A DNA stretch of 64,000 nucleotides from JAMOAW01 sp039908535. GTDB lineage: Bacteria; Pseudomonadota; Magnetococcia; Magnetococcales; JADFZT01. The position numbers and the translations under genes were made by a program. Positions 18,384 through 28,650 of the stretch are shown here, piece by piece. The stretch is taken from the NCBI GenBank assembly GCA_039908535.1, contig JAMOAW010000004.1, positions 4,777 through 68,776 on the forward strand, given 5' to 3'. Within the stretch, counting starts at the first letter, position 1, and each line of letters opens with the position of its first letter. The notes below the pieces were generated by a model that ran no database searches, had not been told where the DNA came from, and saw only the letters and a list, made by a program, of their open reading frames with translations.

Positions 18384-18842
18384 TCAACCCCGTGCATCTG
18401 CCAATGCAATTTCAGACTGTTCCAATAAATGCAGCATCAGACCTAACCGCCTATGGTGCTGCCGACTTTGAGAACGCAGTTGATCCATCCGCTCTCGGTA
18501 GCTCAAAATCACCTGCTTACGGATTTGTTGTAAATCACCCCCGCTCTTGGAGTTATTCACCGCCGCTAAAACCTGATCTCGTCGCTCACGTAACAAGGCT
18601 TGATAGGCCTCATTGCGTTCATCAAAGGCCACACGCTCTTTCTCAACCAATTCTCTGTAATAGACCACTTTCTTTTGCCAATAGATCGTCGGAGTCACAT
18701 AACGTTGCAATGTCTCAATTAAACTATCACCCTGATAAATTTCAGGTTCAATTTGGATAGAACTCTCAAAACATCCAAACAGCACCAATAACACAGGAAA
18801 TAAGAAAAACAGCTTTCGATAACCAGAAAGAGAACACCTCAC
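18384..18842 (-). CDS. small lipoprotein with coiled-coil-prone body
   Basis: A 150-residue secreted protein with a signal peptide ending in a lipobox-like VLFGC, so it is probably lipid-anchored. The mature part is charged and helical (many Arg, Glu, Gln), with no known domain. I prefer the GTG start at 18842, with GGTGA seven bases upstream, because it gives a normal 24-residue signal; an ATG at 18863 would overlap the upstream regulator gene by 14 bases. It is tightly linked to a sigma-54 activator gene. Its function is unknown. Confidence 0.65.
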   Translation of the reverse strand: MRCSLSGYRKLFFLFPVLLVLFGCFESSIQIEPEIYQGDSLIETLQRYVTPTIYWQKKVVYYRELVEKERVAFDERNEAYQALLRERRDQVLAAVNNSKSGGDLQQIRKQVILSYRERMDQLRSQSRQHHRRLGLMLHLLEQSEIALADARG

Positions 18843-18849
18843 GCATTGA

Positions 18850-20187
18850 TCACCGCGTGGCATATTCGTTCAACTTATTTCGCAAAGTTCGAATAGAGAT
18901 CCCTAAAAGTTCTGCTGCACGCGTTCGGTTTCCATTTACTTCATCCAATGTGCGACGAATTAAAAACTCCTCCATCTCCCGAACCGTCGTCCCCACAGGC
19001 ATTCGAATTTCATCCTCATCCACTTCCCGATCCACGTCCTCTCTCATAACATGAATATCCAACATCAAATCATCTGCCGTTATTTCGGACCCCTCTGCCA
19101 TAAGCAACGCGCGATGCACTACATTTTCCAACTCACGAATGTTCCCAGGCCAAGAATAGGAGTTTAAAACGACTAGTGCCTCTGTATCAAAAGGGATATC
19201 GTTGCGCAAAAGGTCAGCCGTGAACCGCTTACGAAAATGTTCCGCTAACAGGGGGATATCTTTGACACGTTGACGAAGAGGGGGAAGTTTAACAGGAAAA
19301 ACATTTAATCGATAGAATAAATCTTCCCGAAACTGTTTTTGCGCCGCCCACTCCTTTAAATCGCGGTTGGTAGAGGCGATCACCCGCACATCCAAGGCCA
19401 CGGTGGAACGTCCACCAACCGGATCTACCTCCTTTTCCTGCAATACCCTCAACAGTTTGGCCTGTAAATTTAAAGACATTTCGGAAATTTCATCTAAAAA
19501 AATAGTGCCACCGTTGGCCTGCTGAAACTTCCCCTTCCGATCCGCCAACGCCCCTGTAAAGGCCCCTTTGGCATGACCAAACAGCTCAGATTCCAATAAA
19601 TTTTCAGGCAAGGCCGCGCAATTGATCGCCACAAACGGACCTTGACTGCGTTCGGAAACCTGATGAACAAAACGGGCCACCAACTCCTTCCCAGTGCCAC
19701 TTTCGCCTTGAATCAAAACCGTCGCCTGTGAATTGGCTACCCGACGAATTTGTGCCAATAGGCGCAACATATTGGCATCAGCCGTTATAAAATGGCGCCC
19801 ACGCCCCAGCTCTGGATCAAAATATTTTTCCGCAAAACCGCTCAAAACCCCTTGAATAATGGAATTTTCAACTGGCAATAATAAATAATCCGCAGCTCCT
19901 ACCGCAATGGATTCCCGGGCATCGTTCACATTACCCTTGACCGCTACCACGACCACCGGCAGCCCTCGAAACAAAAAGGTAAACTCCCGCACCCGCTCTA
20001 ATGGCGATGGCACATCCTCAAGTGAAAAAAAGACCATGCTGACAAGGTGTTCAGAAAGAAACTGCTTCGCCTCTTCCGACGTGCGCCGTTGTACCACTTG
20101 AAAGCCGGCCTCACGAATCTGACCTAAAAATGCACTAAAAATAGGAGCAGATCCACCGACCAAAAGAATATTTTTGTGCTTATCCAT
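18850..20187 (-). CDS. sigma-54 dependent activator with degenerate receiver domain
   Basis: 445 residues: a receiver-like domain (5-120), an AAA+ sigma-54 interaction domain (135-370) and a C-terminal Fis-type HTH (400-442). The AAA domain is intact, with Walker A GESGTGKE, the sigma-54 contact loop GAFTGA (208-213), Walker B GGTIFLDEIS and the Arg-finger region [13 protein letters not shown]. The receiver lacks the usual residues: the acidic pair is GG (11-12), the phospho-Asp position reads FFSLED with Ser55, and the conserved Lys is Leu104. It therefore probably is not controlled by phosphotransfer. It starts 4 bases after the 976-aa TPR gene, in one operon. Confidence 0.9.
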   Translation of the reverse strand: MDKHKNILLVGGSAPIFSAFLGQIREAGFQVVQRRTSEEAKQFLSEHLVSMVFFSLEDVPSPLERVREFTFLFRGLPVVVVAVKGNVNDARESIAVGAADYLLLPVENSIIQGVLSGFAEKYFDPELGRGRHFITADANMLRLLAQIRRVANSQATVLIQGESGTGKELVARFVHQVSERSQGPFVAINCAALPENLLESELFGHAKGAFTGALADRKGKFQQANGGTIFLDEISEMSLNLQAKLLRVLQEKEVDPVGGRSTVALDVRVIASTNRDLKEWAAQKQFREDLFYRLNVFPVKLPPLRQRVKDIPLLAEHFRKRFTADLLRNDIPFDTEALVVLNSYSWPGNIRELENVVHRALLMAEGSEITADDLMLDIHVMREDVDREVDEDEIRMPVGTTVREMEEFLIRRTLDEVNGNRTRAAELLGISIRTLRNKLNEYATR

Positions 20188-20191
20188 ATCT

Positions 20192-23122
20192 CTATTGGTT
20201 GACCATTCCTAAATTCAGGGCCAATTGCGCCGCGTGTTCCTTCGACACTTTTGACCACAAGTTTTCTGGTGTGGATTCGGCAATACGCTTAAATTCTTCC
20301 CGCGCCGCTGCCAAATCCCCTTTTGCTTGTAGGATATCCCCAATTCGCATCCGAGCCAATGCTTGAATTTCAGAATTTCCCGCCTGCTCGGCCACTTTCT
20401 TAAAAATTGGCATCGCCCTTTCGGCCCCTTTCCACTGATACATCACCAAAGCATAATAATAATAATCCATGCCATCGGCCATGCCTTGTAGGTCAATCAA
20501 GCTCTCTAAGGCCTGAATAGACTGCAAAAAACGTCCACGGCCCTCCTCTGCTTGGGCCATCAACCGCAATTGATCCACCTGTTGAATCTTGTTTAAAATA
20601 GCCTTAGGAATCCGACTGACCAACCCCATCACCCCATCCCAATCCGCCAATCGGGCCTTGCGCTGGGCCTCTGCCAATCGTACTCTGGCTCCTGGAGCCG
20701 AAATCTGCAATGGATCTTCTGAACCAATAAGACCTAAAGTCGATCCCTTCTCCAAATGTTCACCAATATTCGTCAACTCCAAAGCCACCGGTTCTGTCGT
20801 CATCTCTTTCAACAGGGATACCCCACGCTCATATAGACCCAAGCGTTCTAAAGCCTCCGCCAATTGAATTAAAGCGGGCGCATACCCAGCCTCCTCACGC
20901 CAATCATTTCCGCACGCAATCGCCAGGGCAATGGCCGCCTCTGGATTGCCTTTTTCTAACTCTTTCCCCATTCCGGCAATCAAATTTTTTTTCTTTAACT
21001 CATTTACCCGCTCGACGATGGCATCTCGTGAAGTGAGGGTCAACAAAGTATTCAAGGTGTTGATTGCCTCAAGATGTTCCCCATTTTCTTCAAGCAAAAC
21101 GGCCTTACTCAAATAAGCCTCGAACAGTGGCGCGGGTATATGGGTATTGGCGATCACCTTATCAAAAGCGATAAGAACCTCCTTATTACCCCTTAAATTA
21201 AGACAAAGTTGCTCATGAATGTCGGATTGCCCACTTTTTTGATCCCGTTCGGCGGTATTTTTACAATAGGCCTGCAGTTTTGGCTCTAACTGTAACCGTT
21301 TAATCCCCCCCCAAACCGCACTTTCAGAATCTGGAAATTCCGTCTGCAATCGATCATACAGTCGCGTTGCGGCATCCACATCCCCCATCTCTCCCCGAAC
21401 CAAAGCCGCTTGCAAAATGGCTTTGGGAGCCAAATCCGCATTATGCGGATAATAACTCAATAACCGTGCATAATAATCAAGTGCCTCTGGGTAACGACCT
21501 TGAATAAAATAGCGATCCCCAACCTCCAGCAGCCAATCTGGATGATCGCCAATATAAGATTTATAACTCTCCGAGAGTCTATCCAAAATTTTTATAGATT
21601 CTGGAATCTCTCCACGGCGTTCTTTGAGACGAGACAAAAGGAACAACGCCTCCGCACTATCGGCCCCATGGTTGACATCGGCCTGCAACACCTCATTCAA
21701 AAGATACTCTGCCACGGCATCCCGATCCATGCTCCCACCCCGTTCATACGGGGTTTTGCGCTCTTTTGCATTTAAAATACAATCCAACTGCGTGGCGACC
21801 TCCCAACCGTTCTCTGCCTGTAATTCCACCCCCATCACCACATGCGCCCGCTCCAACCAGACTTTAGAGGAGTCTTTAGGCAAATTCGGATCACACAAAA
21901 TCCCCAAAGCGGATTCAAACATGGAGGCTTGATTATACAGAGCCAATTGTTTCAGTCGATAGTCTGAATATCGATAATGGTTAGGAAAACGCGACAAAAC
22001 TTCGTCCAATTCAGAGAGTATCCAACCCGGCTTCCAGTTCATGAGAATGGCTAAATCCAATTTTTCAAAATCAATCACTTCACGATTGGCCGTTTCGGGA
22101 AAAATCTTCTCCAAATTTTCCAAATAACCACGCGCTTTCGCATATTGACGATCGCGTTTTGCCTGTAACGCATTCTCCATATACCAAGCCTCATCAATCT
22201 CCTGCCCTTGCAATTTCTTCGTTTTTGGATCAGGAACAAAAATTGGTATCAACCGATTCAGAGGATCGGGATGACCCTTTTCCAACGCCACTTTGCGCCG
22301 ATCCAAAATAGCCTGCGCCTCCATTGCGCGATTGGGGGTATCTTTGTTTCCTTTCGGACGCAATTCAATAATAAACGTGCCAGCCTCAGAATTGCGATAA
22401 AAGCGAACCGCATCGGTCGCTCCATCCATACGCACTTCCATCTCTACCTGGGCATTGGGAAACTCTTGCACCAAAATCCGCTCGGCCAATCCTCCAGGTG
22501 CAACTGGACGCCAACTCGGGCCCAGATGCGTTCCCTGCCAAAGCAATCGAACAATACCCGTCGCATAATCCACCGAATTTTCCACAAAGCCACTACCCGT
22601 ATAAGAAAAAATCACCAATGTCCCATCGCGTCCAGGAAGAGTTAACCCCTCCAACATGCGAACAGGTCCCACCATCGACACTTTGGACGAACGTTGAATT
22701 GCTAAACGATATTTTCGTCCTTTATCGCCATCAAGATCCCCCAAATATTCCTGATATCCCAGTGAAGGCTCTTTTAGCACCAACGTCAAATAAATACCCA
22801 TCGCCACCCCTGGCATCTCTCGCACCGTCGCCTCTTTGATCCACTGGCTCTGGGATAGATCAAAATTGGCAAACGGTAACGCCAACAATCCTGGAATAGA
22901 GACCTGCAACGTCGTTGCATCTAACAAGATGGCTCGTGGAGGGTCATATCCATCTGGAGCCTGAAAGCTAAAAATCTCTGTCTGGCCCTTATCTTCGGTC
23001 GCATAGTTCAGCGATGAAAAAAAGGCCATCGCCGATCCAGAAGTGACAAAATAGATAAGAATAGATACGATTGAAAAGAAACTATTCATTAGATACTTTT
23101 TTTTCATGCGTTTTCTTTTCAT
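20192..23122 (-). CDS. large exported TPR-repeat protein, function unknown
   Basis: A 976-residue protein with a signal peptide (basic start, hydrophobic core, SGSAMA cleavage-like site). A beta-rich N-terminal region (about 40-270) follows, then a long series of helical TPR-like repeats (for example YPEALDYYARLLSYYP near 560) up to the C-terminus. Such proteins act as scaffolds in envelope or motility machines. It lies between two sigma-54 activator genes with gaps of 4 and 12 bases, so all are probably one operon. The context resembles flagellar/pilus regulatory loci, but nothing in this protein proves a role. AGGTG upstream supports the start at 23122. Confidence 0.8.
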   Translation of the reverse strand: MKRKRMKKKYLMNSFFSIVSILIYFVTSGSAMAFFSSLNYATEDKGQTEIFSFQAPDGYDPPRAILLDATTLQVSIPGLLALPFANFDLSQSQWIKEATVREMPGVAMGIYLTLVLKEPSLGYQEYLGDLDGDKGRKYRLAIQRSSKVSMVGPVRMLEGLTLPGRDGTLVIFSYTGSGFVENSVDYATGIVRLLWQGTHLGPSWRPVAPGGLAERILVQEFPNAQVEMEVRMDGATDAVRFYRNSEAGTFIIELRPKGNKDTPNRAMEAQAILDRRKVALEKGHPDPLNRLIPIFVPDPKTKKLQGQEIDEAWYMENALQAKRDRQYAKARGYLENLEKIFPETANREVIDFEKLDLAILMNWKPGWILSELDEVLSRFPNHYRYSDYRLKQLALYNQASMFESALGILCDPNLPKDSSKVWLERAHVVMGVELQAENGWEVATQLDCILNAKERKTPYERGGSMDRDAVAEYLLNEVLQADVNHGADSAEALFLLSRLKERRGEIPESIKILDRLSESYKSYIGDHPDWLLEVGDRYFIQGRYPEALDYYARLLSYYPHNADLAPKAILQAALVRGEMGDVDAATRLYDRLQTEFPDSESAVWGGIKRLQLEPKLQAYCKNTAERDQKSGQSDIHEQLCLNLRGNKEVLIAFDKVIANTHIPAPLFEAYLSKAVLLEENGEHLEAINTLNTLLTLTSRDAIVERVNELKKKNLIAGMGKELEKGNPEAAIALAIACGNDWREEAGYAPALIQLAEALERLGLYERGVSLLKEMTTEPVALELTNIGEHLEKGSTLGLIGSEDPLQISAPGARVRLAEAQRKARLADWDGVMGLVSRIPKAILNKIQQVDQLRLMAQAEEGRGRFLQSIQALESLIDLQGMADGMDYYYYALVMYQWKGAERAMPIFKKVAEQAGNSEIQALARMRIGDILQAKGDLAAAREEFKRIAESTPENLWSKVSKEHAAQLALNLGMVNQ

Positions 23123-23134
23123 CCCCTCTTACAC

Positions 23135-24136
23135 CTACCCCTCCATCTGTTCCAACCGTTCCAAACCCTTTTTCTTAATTTTTTCCACCAAGGTGGTGCG
23201 GTTAAGATTTAAAAGACGAGCGGCTTTGTTTTTATTCCAACCCGTGCTATCCAAGGCAGATAAAATTAAACGATTTTCAAAAGTGGCTACCTCTTGATTG
23301 AAATCAATCTGATCCTCACCATTGTGTTGGATTAAAAAATCAGAGGCAGGGATTGACAATTCAATACCACTGGTTTGATAATTTCCCTCGGTCAATTTGA
23401 CAGGAAGATCTTCCATTCGTACCTCATCATCGGCCAAAATGGTCAATCGCTCCATGAGATTTTCTAATTCACGCACATTACCAGGCCAATGGTAATGTTC
23501 AAAGGCTTCAATCACCTCTTCACTGAGCTTAACCGATTCCCGATCCTGACTCTTGGCACTTTTATCGAGAAAATGGCGCGCCAACATGAGAATATCACCA
23601 CCCCGTTCTCGTAACGGTGGAACCAACAGCGGCACCACATTCAGACGATAGAAAAGATCCTCACGAAACCGACCTTCCGCCACCTCTTTTTCTAAATTTT
23701 TGTGTGTCGCCGCAATCACCCGGACATCCACCTTAACCGATTTGACCGATCCCACCGGCTCCACAACCTTCTCTTGAAGAACCCGGAGCATTTTAACCTG
23801 AAGTTTTGGACTCATGTCACCAATTTCGTCCAAAAACAACACCCCGCCATTGGCCAGTTCAAACCGACCCACACGGGTAAAGGCCGCGCCAGTAAAGGCA
23901 CCTCGAACATGACCAAAAAGTTCTGATTCCAGAAGATCCTCTGGAATAGCCCCGCAATTCACCGGTACCAACGGGAAATCCTTTCGAGGGGAAATCTGGT
24001 GAATGGCACGGGCGATCAACTCCTTACCCGTCCCACTTTCACCGTGGATAAGTACCGTAGAATTCGTGGCTGCCAACCGCTCGATCAATCGAAACAGTTG
24101 CTGCATACAAGTAGATTTTCCAATAATACCATACAT
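23135..24136 (-). CDS. sigma-54 dependent activator without sensor domain
   Basis: A 333-residue activator that begins directly with the AAA+ domain: Walker A GESGTGKE (32-39), GAFTGA (79-84), Walker [14 protein letters not shown] and [13 protein letters not shown]. It ends with a Fis-type HTH (about 287-325, [16 protein letters not shown]). The family usually has an N-terminal sensor or receiver; here the start has a good ribosome binding site (TGAAGGTCCGACAAT), so the short form looks genuine rather than truncated. It resembles the core of FleQ/FlrA/PspF-type proteins. It is first in a probable operon with the TPR protein and the second sigma-54 activator. Confidence 0.9.
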   Translation of the reverse strand: MYGIIGKSTCMQQLFRLIERLAATNSTVLIHGESGTGKELIARAIHQISPRKDFPLVPVNCGAIPEDLLESELFGHVRGAFTGAAFTRVGRFELANGGVLFLDEIGDMSPKLQVKMLRVLQEKVVEPVGSVKSVKVDVRVIAATHKNLEKEVAEGRFREDLFYRLNVVPLLVPPLRERGGDILMLARHFLDKSAKSQDRESVKLSEEVIEAFEHYHWPGNVRELENLMERLTILADDEVRMEDLPVKLTEGNYQTSGIELSIPASDFLIQHNGEDQIDFNQEVATFENRLILSALDSTGWNKNKAARLLNLNRTTLVEKIKKKGLERLEQMEG

Positions 24137-24567
24137 ATTGTCGGACCTTCACCTCCATGGCGTCATCTTTGTCAAACTCGACGTCGGGATCACCTTCGTT
24201 ACGTCAAAAATCTAACGGTACAGTACGACGAAAAGGAACCAATTTACAAGCCGAACCACACATTTTTTAAAAATAATTCTTTCCATTAACCATTAATTGA
24301 CACAAAATCACCTTGACAACACAAAAAGTGCCCCGATTTCAACACCCAATTAAACATTTTTCCCGTTATTTTTCAAAGCATAAACATAGATATCAATCCA
24401 ACAGATATCGCTCATTTATAAAAAATCAACGATAGGTTATAAAGGACGTATTACGCAAATTCCATGCCTAATTATTTAAAAAAAAATAGTATTCCCCAAA
24501 AAAACCTATCCAAAAGCAGAGGTTAGACCATTTTCCTTGTTAAATTTTCAGGTATACTAAATGGACT
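24137..24567. other. divergent intergenic region between sigma-54 activator and hpnC
   Basis: About 430 A/T-rich bases between divergent genes. A TATACT (about 24553-24558) lies just before hpnC and could be its -10 element, but no good -35 is seen at the right distance. On the other side the sigma-54 activator gene has only its ribosome binding site. No hairpin terminator, RNA gene or sigma-54 type GG-N10-GC site could be placed with confidence. Confidence 0.45.
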
Positions 24568-25467
24568 ATGTCAAAACTTAAACCAATACCAACCGCTTTA
24601 CTCAAAGACTTTCTCTTTTGCAAAGAGTTTGTCCGCAGCCACAGCGAAAATTTTCCGGTGGGATCGCTCCTAGCCCCGCGCCGACTGCGTCCCCATTTGC
24701 ACGCCATTTATGCCTTTGCCCGTTCCGCCGACGACTTTGCCGATCTGCCAGGCCGCAATGCCCAATCCCGTCTGCAACTCCTGGATTCCTGGTCCCAACG
24801 CTTGATCAAGGCCGAAGCCGACATACCCGATCATCCCATTTTTAACGCCCTCTCCTATACTATCCGGGCCACTAAGTTACCCACTTTACCCTTGCATCAT
24901 CTGCTCACCGCTTTTCGCATGGATGTCACCAACAAACGTTACGACACATTAGAAGAGCTTTTTGATTATTGTCACTATTCGGCCAATCCAGTCGGTCGCA
25001 TTCTTTTACACCTGGCCAATGAACAAATCTATGAGGTCGCCGCACCAACCCCAGCAAAATTTTTGCTCTCCGATGCCATCTGTACCGCCTTACAATTGAC
25101 CAACCACCTGCAAGACCTTGGCGAAGACTCGTGGAGTGGCCGTCCGCTCTATATACCCAAAGAGAAAATGCAAAAATTCGATGTAGACGAACAAATGATC
25201 CTCTCCAGACGTTTTTCGCCCAATATCGGCCATCTCATGCTTGAGATGATCGCCATAACCAGAGAGCTGTTTTACACCGGTGAACCCTTGCTCCATACCG
25301 TTCCTTGGCCTCTCAACCTAGAGTTATCTTTTATTTGGGAATCTGGCATGAACGTCTTGGATCTCATCGAAGAATCTGGTGGGAATACCTTACGCGTGCG
25401 CCCCAATCTCTCCACCAAAGGCCGCTTTGCTTGTTTCCGCAAGGCACTACAACGGGTTTTATCATGA
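24568..25467 (+). CDS. hpnC: HpnC, squalene/phytoene-synthase-like hopanoid enzyme
   Basis: A 299-residue isoprenoid synthase-like protein. The first Asp-rich motif is ADDFADL (about residues 53-59) and the second is DLGEDSWSGRPLYIP (about 179-193). In the hpnCDE route, HpnD makes presqualene diphosphate, HpnC converts it to hydroxysqualene and HpnE reduces it to squalene for hopanoids. The next gene starts in the overlap ATGA, so the three genes are translationally coupled. No squalene-hopene cyclase (shc) is in this window. Confidence 0.92.
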   Translation: MSKLKPIPTALLKDFLFCKEFVRSHSENFPVGSLLAPRRLRPHLHAIYAFARSADDFADLPGRNAQSRLQLLDSWSQRLIKAEADIPDHPIFNALSYTIRATKLPTLPLHHLLTAFRMDVTNKRYDTLEELFDYCHYSANPVGRILLHLANEQIYEVAAPTPAKFLLSDAICTALQLTNHLQDLGEDSWSGRPLYIPKEKMQKFDVDEQMILSRRFSPNIGHLMLEMIAITRELFYTGEPLLHTVPWPLNLELSFIWESGMNVLDLIEESGGNTLRVRPNLSTKGRFACFRKALQRVLS

Positions 25468-26345
25468 ACCCGGATCAATATTGTCAGCAAAAAATCAGAC
25501 ATTCTCACTCCTCATTCCATTACCCACTGCTTTTTCTTCCAAAAAAACAACGGCAAGCCATGTATGCTCTCTATGCTTTTTGTCGCGAAGTGGACGACAT
25601 CGTTGACTTGGGAAAAACCCCCGATATCAGCCGAATTAAAATTGCTTGGTGGCAAAAAGAGATCATCGACACCTATGCCGGAAGGCCGCACCATCCCATC
25701 GCCTTGGCCCTGGACACGGTGATTAAAAATTATCACATTCCCCAACCCCTTTTTTTAAAAATTCTCCACGGCATGGAGATGGATCTCAATAAAAACCGCT
25801 ACAAAAACATAGAAGAGTTGCTCCATTATTGTGACCATGTCGCGGTTGCAGTCGGAGAAATTGCCATGCATATTTTTCTGCCGCCGCAAACCCACCCTCT
25901 TGTGCAGGCAACGTTAACCCACGATTTTGCCCACCACCTGGGATTAGCACTCCAACTGACCAATATTTTGCGTGATATCGCCGAAGACGCCAAAATGGAC
26001 CGCATTTATCTTCCCCAAGATCTTCTGTGCCAAGAATCGGTGCCAGAAGCGACGATTCAAAACGGTATTTTTCATACCTCTTTAGAACGGGTTTTAATGG
26101 CACTTGGCGAAAGAGCCCAACAGCACTATCAACAAACCTGGCAACTGACCAACCAATTTAACGATAAACGCCCCCTGCTTCCCGCGCTTATCATGGCAAG
26201 ACTCTATCACACCATTTTAAATCAATTGCAGCAGCACCATTTTAATCCCTTTACCCCGATCTCTTCTCTTACCACTTTTGCGCGCCTTCGCATCGCTTGG
26301 CAAACTTGGGTTGCGTTGCGTCGACCAACCTTTTATATCCAGTGA
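25464..26345 (+). CDS. hpnD: HpnD, presqualene diphosphate synthase
   Basis: A 293-residue squalene/phytoene synthase family protein. It has the Asp-rich motifs REVDDIVD (about 45-52) and RDIAEDAKMDRIYLP (about 171-185), with YALYAFCR before the first. It makes presqualene diphosphate from two farnesyl diphosphates in the hopanoid pathway. The start is the ATG at 25464, overlapping the hpnC stop by four bases (ATGA). The longer frame from 25305 reads through hpnC in another frame and is rejected. Confidence 0.93.
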   Translation: MNPDQYCQQKIRHSHSSFHYPLLFLPKKQRQAMYALYAFCREVDDIVDLGKTPDISRIKIAWWQKEIIDTYAGRPHHPIALALDTVIKNYHIPQPLFLKILHGMEMDLNKNRYKNIEELLHYCDHVAVAVGEIAMHIFLPPQTHPLVQATLTHDFAHHLGLALQLTNILRDIAEDAKMDRIYLPQDLLCQESVPEATIQNGIFHTSLERVLMALGERAQQHYQQTWQLTNQFNDKRPLLPALIMARLYHTILNQLQQHHFNPFTPISSLTTFARLRIAWQTWVALRRPTFYIQ

Positions 26346-27694
26346 TTCCCCCCTCCTCTTGGCCAAAATGTGATGTATTAATTCTTGGGGCTGGCGTGGC
26401 TGGATTGGCGGCAGCGGTTTATCTGGCACGATCTGGACTCAAGCCCCTTATTCTGGAGGCATCCAAATCTCCCGGTGGTCGGGCTCGCTCTTTTTTTGAT
26501 CCAACTTTTGGCACCCACCTAGATAATGGGCCACATCTGCTGGTAGGGGCCTATCATAACACCTTAGAGCTGTTATCTATTTTGGGCAGTACGAAACTTT
26601 TGGGAGATCCCCAAAAGGTAATCTACACCTTTTGGGCGTCAAAGAGCGGATATCAACATCTCAATTGCCCCAACTGGCCAGCCCCCTGGCATCTACTGGC
26701 CGGATTGATCCATTTTACCCCATTGACAAAATCAGATCTTTGGGCGGCCTGTCGTCTGGCTCCTGCGCTGCTTACACCGTCGTCGCAACTGGAGGGGATG
26801 AGCGTTGATTTTTGGCTGACACGGCAGAGAACAACCGATAGATTGCGTCAATGGCTTTGGGAACCCCTCTGTTTAGCCACCTTGAACGAACCTACCCAGC
26901 GCGCCAATGCCGCCTTGTTTGCCAACGTATTAAAAAAAATGTTTTTTTCCGATCGGCAGATGGCCCGACCTTTGTTTCCATGTCGCCCTTTGTCCGAAAT
27001 TTTTTCCATCCCCGCCAGAGAGTATCTGCAAACGCATGGTGGAGAGATATTGTGTCAGCAACGGGTAACCGCGCTTGAAGCCCACAATAATCGCATTCAC
27101 ACCCTCCATACCCCCAACGGAAGCCTTACCGTAACCACCCCCATCATTGCCACCCTCCCTCCCCACGCTTTAAGCAAAATTCTCCCACCCCTGACACAAC
27201 ACCCCTCCTGGACACATTTAAACACCTCCCCCATTGTCACTGTACATTTGGGTTATACCACCCCTTTCACTCCTCCTGCGCCCATGTTGGGTCTGCCTTT
27301 TATGGAGAGCCAATGGCTCTTTTTTCCACCCGCAGATCCCTCCAATGACAAAAATCTATTTCGCATCAGCGCGGTCATCAGCGGTGCCCATGCCCAAGCG
27401 CATGATTCGGCCCAACATCTTATCCAGAGAGTACACCAAGAGGTGGGCCAAATTTTTGGCCAGCTTGCAGGATCCACACCGCAAGCCATGCGGGTGATCA
27501 AAGAGCATCAAGCCACCTTTTCCGCTACGCCTGGATCCTCTGCGCGACGACCTAAACCACGGACTCCCTGGCATAATTTTTTTTTAGCAGGTGACTGGAC
27601 CGACACCCAATTACCAGCCACCCTTGAAGGGGCTGTGGTCAGCGGACAAAAAGCAGCCCTCCTTGCGATGAACCAATTGCCTTTTAAGTCGTAA
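26342..27694 (+). CDS. hpnE: HpnE, hydroxysqualene dehydroxylase (FAD-dependent)
   Basis: A 450-residue FAD-dependent amine-oxidase-fold protein. The dinucleotide motif is GAGVAGLAAA near the N-terminus, followed by EASKSPGGRARS. The C-terminal FLAGDWTDTQLPATLEGAVVSG is the typical FAD-contact end of this family. It reduces hydroxysqualene to squalene. The start is the GTG at 26342, overlapping the hpnD stop (GTGA); this coupling decides the start over an ATG at 26297 inside hpnD. It is the last gene of hpnCDE. Confidence 0.93.
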   Translation: MIPPSSWPKCDVLILGAGVAGLAAAVYLARSGLKPLILEASKSPGGRARSFFDPTFGTHLDNGPHLLVGAYHNTLELLSILGSTKLLGDPQKVIYTFWASKSGYQHLNCPNWPAPWHLLAGLIHFTPLTKSDLWAACRLAPALLTPSSQLEGMSVDFWLTRQRTTDRLRQWLWEPLCLATLNEPTQRANAALFANVLKKMFFSDRQMARPLFPCRPLSEIFSIPAREYLQTHGGEILCQQRVTALEAHNNRIHTLHTPNGSLTVTTPIIATLPPHALSKILPPLTQHPSWTHLNTSPIVTVHLGYTTPFTPPAPMLGLPFMESQWLFFPPADPSNDKNLFRISAVISGAHAQAHDSAQHLIQRVHQEVGQIFGQLAGSTPQAMRVIKEHQATFSATPGSSARRPKPRTPWHNFFLAGDWTDTQLPATLEGAVVSGQKAALLAMNQLPFKS

Positions 27695-27758
27695 ATCTGG
27701 TAAATTTCCTAACGCGCTTTTTTTTAAGTTCACACTTGACACCAACCAATGGCCAATC

Positions 27759-28637
27759 ATGATCAGACGACCTTTTTTTGTTTTATTGTTAATTACGCTT
27801 TTTGCCACCGGTTGCAGCACCACTGAAGAGGCCATCCAACCCGATATTCCAGCAGAAACGCTCTATTTAACTGGAATGGAGGCCTTAAAAGATGGACGTC
27901 ATAAGACCGCCAGCAAAAACTTTGAAGAGGTCGATCGCAAACATCCCTTCTCACCATGGGCGACCAAGGCGCAGATTAATCTCATCTACAGCCACTACAA
28001 AGAACAAGAATTTCCAGAAGTGATCAGCTCTGCCGAACGTTTTATCCGTCTGCACCCTCGTCATCCCCATGTCTCTTATGCCTATTACATGCGCGGGCTT
28101 GCCCATTATCAACAAATTTCTACCGCGTTGAAGGATCAATTACAAACGCGTGAGGCGATGGTGGCCTTCCAAGAGGTGATATCACGCTTTCCCCAGAGCG
28201 ACTATGCCTGGGAAGCCGAACGAATGCTCAATCTGTGTCGTTTTCGTCTAGCCGAACAGGAGATTGTTGTTGCCCGATACTATTTAGACCGGGCCGAATA
28301 TATTGCCGCCATGAATCGATTTGCAAAAATTATTGAAAATCCACAATATAACGATACACCTTTTGTAGAAGAGGCTCTCTTTAGTCTCTCATTGGCCTCT
28401 ATTAAATTGGGACTTCAAGAAGAGGCTAAAAATTATGCAGCGGTATTAGGACACAATTTTCCACAGGGTCCTTATTATCAATGGACCTATGGCATGTTGG
28501 AAGGAAATCGTCTAATTTCCAAATCTGAATTGCAAAATTTGCGCCGCGAGGTGGCCTCTGGTAGCCTATTTACCCAATTTTTTGAAGGTCTTAAACCAGG
28601 AATGCCCAGCGGTATGACAACCCCTGATAAGCCATAA
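27759..28637 (+). CDS. bamD: BamD-like outer membrane assembly lipoprotein
   Basis: A 292-residue lipoprotein with a signal peptide ending in FATGCS and TPR repeats of the BamD/YfiO type. It has YxxGMEALKDGRHKTASKNFEEV near the start, FPEVISSAERFIRLHPRHP and YAYYMRGLAHYQQ. BamD binds BamA at the inner face of the outer membrane and is essential for barrel protein assembly. The length (about 270 mature) fits. It follows hpnE by 64 bases, perhaps with its own promoter. bamA is elsewhere in this window, in the lpx operon. Confidence 0.9.
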   Translation: MIRRPFFVLLLITLFATGCSTTEEAIQPDIPAETLYLTGMEALKDGRHKTASKNFEEVDRKHPFSPWATKAQINLIYSHYKEQEFPEVISSAERFIRLHPRHPHVSYAYYMRGLAHYQQISTALKDQLQTREAMVAFQEVISRFPQSDYAWEAERMLNLCRFRLAEQEIVVARYYLDRAEYIAAMNRFAKIIENPQYNDTPFVEEALFSLSLASIKLGLQEEAKNYAAVLGHNFPQGPYYQWTYGMLEGNRLISKSELQNLRREVASGSLFTQFFEGLKPGMPSGMTTPDKP

Positions 28638-28650
28638 TTTTATCCTCATC

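Noticed and set aside
23135..24136. Truncated pseudogene of a full NtrC-type regulator
   Set aside because: A good ribosome binding site and intact AAA and HTH domains support a genuine short activator.
25305..25463. Upstream extension of hpnD
   Set aside because: It reads through the end of hpnC; the ATGA overlap at 25464 is the normal coupled start.
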